From: Pleurotus ostreatus/Saccharomyces cerevisiae fusant
Taxonomy: Eukaryota; Opisthokonta
Direction: 5' to 3'
DNA length: 32,018 nt
NCBI GenBank assembly: GCA_024196135.1
Contig: JAMQCK010000276.1
Span: 1 to 32,018, forward strand
A program made the position numbers and the translations under genes. Positions 26,329-32,018 of this stretch are shown piece by piece. Position 1 is the first letter of the stretch. Every line of letters begins with the position of its first letter. The notes under the pieces were generated by a model. It was given only the letters and a program-made list of their open reading frames with translations. It was not told the DNA's origin and did not search any database.

Positions 26329-28461
26329 ATGTTGGACCCGACGTATCCCCTCTTCCCTACCTTCGCCTTCCTCGGCTTCGTGCTCGCCCTCGTCCCTCTG
26401 CCATGGCACCTCCAGGCATGGAACTCGGGCACCTGCTTCTTCATGGTGTGGACGGCCCTCGGCTGCCTCAACCAATTCGTCAACTCCATCGTCTGGAAGG
26501 ACAACGCGGTCAACTCTGCGCCCATTTGGTGCGAGATTTGTGAGTGTCGCGTACTCCCTGCCCCCGACCTTCGATGCTTACTGCCACCTCGACAGCCATC
26601 CGCATCACGATGGGTCTCTCTGTCGGCCTCCCAGCCTCTTCCCTCTGCATCATTCGCCGCCTCTACCACATCGCGAAGGTGCGGGCGGTATCGCATACGC
26701 GCGCTGAGGTACGCCCGCCACTTCATCTTATTCGCCTTTGTCTCATACTTCCTTTCAGAAAATGCGCGTTATTCTCATCGACGCGCTCATCTGCGTCTTG
26801 TTCCCCATGGTCTACATTGCCATGCGTGCGTCGCCTTTGTTCTCCTTCGCCGCCCTTCCTGACCCCCGCCACAGAGTACATCGTCCAAGGCCACCGCTTC
26901 AACATCCTCGAGAACGTCGGCTGCTACCCCGCCGTCTTCAACACCCCCGTCACCTACGTTGTGTCGTACATCTGGCCTGTCCTCATCGGCATGGTCTCTG
27001 CCACCTACTCCGGTGCGTCTCCCTTCGTCTCCCTCATCATCCTTTCTAACCCACCCCCCAGTACTCGCCCTGATCGAGTTCAACCGCCACCGCCTGCAGT
27101 TCAGCCAGTTCCTCCACAGCAACTCCACGCTCAGCGTCTCGCGCTACCTCCGCCTCATGGCGCTCGCCATGACCGAGATGTGCTGCACCGTCCCCCTCGG
27201 CATCTTCGTCATTGTCCTCAACTGCACCTCCACGCCCATCGAGCCGTGGGTCAGCCTCAAGGCGACGCACTACTGGTACTCGCGCGTCGACCAGTACCCA
27301 GCCGTCATCTGGCGCAGCAGCCACCTCGTCGTCGTGTGCAACGAGCTGACGCGGTGGCTCGCGCCGGTGAGCGCGATGTTGTTCTTTGCGTACTTTGGCT
27401 TCGCGCAGGAGGCGAGGAGGAACTACGCGGCGGCGTGGGCGTGGGTGTGCCGTGCGCTGGGGCTGCCCGAGCGCGTTGCGACGCTGCCGACAGCGAAGGG
27501 GAAGGGGCATGGCTTCGCGGAGAAGTTCGCCGCGAAGGCGAAGGGGCTGTCGAGCTCGACCGCGAAGGGCTTCTCGGGCTTCAACGTCAAGGACTTCACC
27601 TCCGAGTTCTCGTCCAAGGCCCACGACTTCACCTCCAAGGCCAAGCAGTACACGCTCCCGCGTCCTATGCCGCAGACGCCGTCCTCCTCGGGCTTCTCTT
27701 CCTCTGACTTTGGCTCGTCAGAGTCGACGAGGTTCGGGTCTTCGGTTGACGGGAAGGAGCTCCCCACACCCACCACGAAAGAGTTCACTTCCCCGATCCC
27801 AATCCATCTCTCCGGCATGCAGACGCTGGCGTCGTTCGACTCGAATAGGGACCTGCCGTCGCCGCCTGCGTATGATGTGGGAGCGCAGTACCACGGCGGT
27901 GCGCAGTACGGGCCGTATAACATCGACAATCGTGTTTCGTACCACATCGCCGACCGCGCGTCGTACCCCACGGGCGTCGCGTACTCGAGCGACTCCGAGC
28001 ACCGGCGTATCAACCCTCACGCCAACTCCACGAGCGCAAACGACGATCTCACCGACGAGCCGACCTCCCCTGCCCTCCCCGACACGCCGAGCTCGTGCTC
28101 GTCGTCGGCGACGTTCTCGACGCTGCAGTCGCGGGATTTCATCGTGCTGCCGAGTACCACCGATGTGACGAGGGACACAGGGTCGCTGCCTATTCGCCGC
28201 TCGCCTGCGGGTCCGCCCCGGCTGCCGAGTCTGTCGCAGCTGTTTGGCATCTCGTCGATGACGCGGGAGAGGGATGTGGAGGCGCAAGTGCAGGATGTGG
28301 CGACTGGTACGGCTGCGCCCACTACCACCGCGCCTGCACCGGCATCTACGACTATCGCATCGGCGACAACCACCACCACTGCACCGACGACGACCGCAAA
28401 TATCCAGCGCGGCGAGCCTGACGTGCCCACTTCTCCACGGACGCACCGTGCGTCGGTGTAA
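26329..28461 (+). CDS. STE3: receptor 2: STE3-like pheromone receptor (7TM GPCR)
   Basis: The gene has five coding exons: 26329-26539, 26596-26708, 26759-26825, 26875-27012 and 27062-28461. The introns are 56, 50, 49 and 49 nt, giving 642 residues. It is a class D fungal pheromone receptor of the plasma membrane that senses farnesylated peptides and signals through a G protein. Helices lie near residues 7-26, 33-55, 72-94, 111-131, 153-181, 205-230 and 274-292. Family marks are LVPLPWHLQAWN, IWCEISIR and YIVQGHRFNILENVGC. The tail of about 350 residues is rich in Ser, Thr and Pro. The start was chosen at MLDPTYPLFP, just before helix 1; an in-frame ATG at 26287 would add 14 residues. Three intron positions match receptor 1 and one (between exons 2 and 3, phase 0) is extra. 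Ligands are unknown. Confidence 0.95.
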
Positions 28462-29333
28462 AGCATCCATGCTTTCCATTCTATGCTCTCATCGCCCACG
28501 CGGTCCTTCTCTCGATATGTCACATCAGCTCGTCCTCGACAACCGCCCTCATCTCCTCTCCGTTGAACCTCCCCCTTCGCCGCTCAACAATAAACTATCA
28601 CCGCCAACAAGTTGAGGACCTTCACCGACAAAACACTCACCCTCATCCCCACCCGCGCTCGATGCCGCGCTTGACGCTCAGGCTGGACGCCCCGCTCGAG
28701 CTGAGCTCGATGCTGCGCTCGGGCTTGACGCTACTTATGTGTCTCTGTTCTTGTTTAATACTCTTTTAACACTCCGTGTCTGCTTCACTTTACACGGCCG
28801 CGCCACATCCTTCGTTGTTCTGCATCTCATCTTACCTACTTACACTCTTCTGTGTCCCACTCAAGAGCTCGCGCTCGACGCTCATCCATGACCACTCATC
28901 TACATCTCGCCTCGGACTCGCTCACGTATATATCCGCATCCGCACGACTGCCTAGATACCTCTCCTCTCCTCTCTGTTCTCGAGGTCTTGAAGACGCTGT
29001 ACTTGTAGTTGTGTATTTCTCGTCTGCAATGATTGATGATAATCAACATGAAGTTCGGGTGTGAATCTGACGGTGAAGTGATGAACGTCGACAAGCTTGG
29101 CTCCGACCTTGATGAACCTTCCCATACAAGCTGCTTCACTCGCCCTTCACTCCAGGTCCCGTTCGTCATGGGCAGTACAAGACTCAGTGTACGATCCTGC
29201 TGCGCCCAAGAACGTTGCGCGCCACGGGACTGATAGGCATTGAGTCGCGCTGGACCTGATCACCATCCTCCGCGGAAGACACCCGCCGCACCTTGCCTCC
29301 TACCATCACCTCTTCACGCTGAGGACGCCTATT
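28462..29333. other. intergenic region between receptor 2 and the peptidase gene
   Basis: No gene was supported. CTCGATGC.GCGCT..GCTTGACGCT words are repeated at 28658-28732. The rest is pyrimidine-rich 3' flank and the promoter of the peptidase gene. The ORF at 28900-29169 (-) has no recognisable feature. Confidence 0.5.
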
Positions 29334-31534
29334 ATGAAGGCCGCCTTCCTGTTCCCGCTCGTCCCTGCGCTCGTCAGCGCGCAAGACGTGCAGCTGCCGC
29401 TCAGCGGCGATCGCTGCGCGAACGCGATCGCCCCGGACGCGCTATCTGCGCTGTCGGTGCTGCAGCCGGCGGAGGTCCTGGACGCATGGCAGGATATGGG
29501 CGTGGTGGACCTGCTGAAGGAGGTCGGCGATGACTGCGGGTTGGAGGAGGAGCGCTTGGTGGAGGTGCTCGGAGAGGGTGAGGCAAGATGGTGCGTCTGG
29601 TGCTGCTTCGCGCATATGCTCTGTACTGACGGTGTTCTCTGCTCGCCTACTCAACCTCGTCGTGCTCAACATGGTATTTGACTTGCTCATCCTCTATACC
29701 GACATGCACACACTCTATCGCCCTATAGGATGACCGAAGGCGACAAGCTCCGCCTGCGCGCCGAGGGCTACGACTTCATGGACATCACCGACCACCAGGA
29801 CCTTGGCTCCATACGCCGCGCGCTTCCGCCTACGCAGCTGCCTAGCGCGCTGCCAGAGATCTCCGTCGACGCGCTGAGCGAGATCGTCAGGTTGACGGAT
29901 GGTTAGTGTGCGCTGTACATTGCCTGCGGATGACGCTGACCCCGCCCCACAGACCTCTCGGACTACACCCAGATGCAAGACGACCTCGCCAACCTTACCT
30001 CCTTTTGGACGCGCAGCTATCGCAGCTTATGGGGCGCGCGCAGTAGCGATTGGCTCCATGGGTATGTGGGCGAGGTGAGTGGTCGATGGTCTGGCTGGCG
30101 TGATAGTTTGCATCCGTACGACTCGGCCGTGCTCACTACCCAACACAGATCGTGCAAGCAGCCGACCCCTCCGTGAACATCACCATCCGCCGCTTCGCGC
30201 ACTCCTTCCCGCAGAAGTCGCTCGTCGTTCGACTGGAGAGTGCGGCCGATGGTGCGTCAACGTTTATTGTCGCCAACGAAGATGCTAACGAGTTCGAAGA
30301 CGCTAACGGGTTCAAAGACGCGCATAACGCGGAAGACCCCCGCCTTATCATCATCGGCGCACACCAGGACTCGCTGAACTACAAGCTGCCCTTCTACCGC
30401 GCGCCGGGCGCGGACGACGATGGGAGTGGGACGGTGGCGCTGTTGCAGATTCTGCGGACGTTGGTGGGGAAGGTGAGTATCCTGGTTGTGTACCTTCTCG
30501 ACTATTTGTCCCGCCTACTGCGTTGCATGCATCCTATTCCTTCTGTGCCCATAAACCATCCTTCTTGCATCCATGCAACATTCGCTCACCCAGTCCTACC
30601 AGTCCTTCACCCCGCCTGCGGGCATCGCCGTTGAACTGCACTGGTACGCGGCAGAGGAAGGCGGTCTGTTGGGCAGTCAGGACGTCGCGGCGGAGTACGA
30701 GCGCGAGGGGACGGAGGTCATTGGAATGCTGCAGATGGACGGTGAGTAGGGTGCTTCTGTGCGCGCTTCAGTCTGCTTGCTACGTATGCGGTGCACCACT
30801 GTCCTTCTCTAGTCTCACTTCAATTCCTCCGCTTCTACGACCCATCAACGTGTCGAATGCTGACCATCATCTGCTGCTAGGCCTCGCCGTCGTCAAGCAC
30901 GGTGTCGAGCCGAAGATTGGCCTGTTCCAAGACGAGGTGGACAAGGGGTTGCTGGACTATGTGACGGGGCTGGTGAGTAGCCTATGCTTTTCGCCGCTCT
31001 TGATTTAATCACTAACCACTCACACAGGTTGATGCCTACCTTCCCGTCCCCTGGGCGCTCACCGGCTGCGGCAAGCGCTGCGGCTCGGACCACATGAGTT
31101 GGACGCGCGCGGGATACCGCGCAGCGTATGTGTGCGAGGGTCTGTTTGAAGGTGAGTTATATGCCAAGTAATTGAGTGGGACAAGCCCAACGGATGGCTG
31201 GTTATGACAAGCCCAGCGGATGGCTGGTCATCGCAGATGGTCGTGTCGCTGGGAGCTTGCTGACGATTTGCTTGCAGAGATGGGCGAAGGCTACCATACG
31301 GTGAACGACACGATAGATCTCCTCGAAGGAGAGTACAGCTTCGAGCACCTGCAGCGGTTCGTGAAGTTGGTGAGTGTGTAAAGTCATCCAATCTCGGTCA
31401 TCTCCTACCCTTGGCTACCTGTCGCTGTCGCGGAGTACCTGCTTCGACGACCATGCTAACAAGTGCTCGTACAGGGTATATCCTTCATCGTCGAGCTGTC
31501 GGCCTCTTCTGCGAGCCTGGCCTGTGTGGGGTAG
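29334..31534 (+). CDS. secreted M28 (leucine aminopeptidase-type) zinc metallopeptidase
   Basis: Nine exons are proposed: 29334-29590, 29729-29901, 29953-30074, 30149-30472, 30594-30741, 30881-30972, 31028-31151, 31278-31369 and 31475-31534, giving 463 residues. The protein removes N-terminal residues from peptides using two zinc ions. A signal peptide (cut after LVSA, residue 16) and a propeptide precede the catalytic domain. All M28 centres are present: GAHQDS (His256, Asp258), GADDDGSG (about 273-275), AAEEGG (Glu313, Glu314), LQMD (Asp341) and GYHTVND (His420). A Cys pair in CGKRCGSDH is also typical. It is complete, with no break. Intron 4 has a second possible acceptor 9 nt downstream (30602), which would delete three residues. 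It follows receptor 2 on the same strand and probably marks the right flank of the mating-type locus. Confidence 0.92.
31177..31229. repeat. 27-bp direct repeat in intron 7 of the peptidase gene
   Basis: GACAAGCCCA.CGGATGGCTG occurs twice in a row, at about 31179 and 31206. It lies wholly inside the intron 31152-31277. Confidence 0.85.
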
Positions 31535-32018
31535 GAAGGAAATGTACAGTACTACTATAGCTCGGAATGATAATTATGACTCTGAGAAATATACTCGGAG
31601 GCGTTGTGTGTTATTCTCTACATCAGTGGTGCTCTAGGGGATACTGTATCCGTGATAGGCCCATGGGGGGCTGCTATCAGCGATAATTGAACGAAAGGAG
31701 ACCCAGCTGTACCCCGGATCACTAGCGGTCCGCCGTGCGTGCGGCGTTGATGTTTCTTTCCAATTTGCCTCAAACCATCACGGCGCAGCGTATAAGCTGG
31801 TTGGTGTCGATACTGGGGAGCTGCGATGTCCTTGCGGCGAAGCAGGTGATATAACGAAATGTTCTACGTGTTGTTGGGAACTCATTCTGATTTCCAGCTG
31901 CGCGAAAGCCTTCCTGAACGCAGAGATATGTCAGCGAATCTGCTCTTATGCACCACCAGGGGATCTCTCTCGACTGTCGCGCGTATCGAAGGCATGGGAG
32001 ATCAGCGCGAACTTGGTT
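31535..32018. other. 3' flank of the peptidase gene, nothing recognised
   Basis: No open frame, repeat or RNA gene was recognised up to the right edge of the window. Confidence 0.5.

Noticed and set aside
27423..28523. Several long minus-strand ORFs opposite receptor 2
   Set aside because: They lie antisense to the receptor 2 tail, overlap one another, and follow from its biased codons.

Overview
The window is nuclear DNA of a filamentous basidiomycete. It is GC-rich, has spliced genes with 49-139 nt GT..AG introns, and carries STE3-type receptors beside many small CaaX proteins. By established knowledge this is the pheromone/receptor (P/R, or B) mating-type locus of an Agaricomycete. The many pheromone genes in one cluster would suit Polyporales, but the genus cannot be fixed from the sequence.

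Layout. (1) 1-3.0 kb holds no clear gene, apart from a possible broken coding fragment running off the left edge. (2) 3.0-7.5 kb has three pheromone precursor genes: PH1 (+), PH2 (-) and PH3 (+). (3) 8.8-10.7 kb has STE3-like receptor 1 on the minus strand, with four exons and 568 residues. (4) 11.6-15.5 kb has PH4 (-), PH5 (-), PH6 (+) and PH7 (+). (5) 15.5-21 kb is rich in minisatellites and carries PH8 (-). (6) 21-22.8 kb has the divergent pair PH9 (-)/PH10 (+). (7) 25.4-28.5 kb has PH11 (-) divergent from STE3-like receptor 2 (+), which has five exons and 642 residues. (8) 29.3-31.5 kb has a nine-exon secreted M28 aminopeptidase gene that closes the locus on the right. The PH and receptor numbers are labels used only here.

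How it works. In the known system each precursor is farnesylated at the CaaX cysteine, trimmed, cleaved near a charged pair about 9-15 residues upstream, and exported. It then activates a non-self seven-helix receptor coupled to the MAP kinase cascade. The eleven tails fall into families: (G/A)WC-VVA (PH1, PH2, PH10), DGYF.GYC (PH4, PH5), DY.SYC (PH3, PH6), YFC (PH7, PH8, PH9) and TAFC (PH11). This implies several specificities in one locus.

Regulatory reading. Most pheromone genes have a TATA box 160-560 bp upstream of the ATG. Six also have a candidate 51-57 nt intron in the 5' untranslated leader. The core ACAATGG/CCATTGT, a typical HMG-box factor site, occurs about 21 times where about 4 are expected, and concentrates in the intergenic regions upstream of pheromone genes. 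The rest of the intergenic DNA is filled with unrelated minisatellites of about 14-26 bp period. No tRNA, rRNA, CRISPR array or intact transposon was seen.
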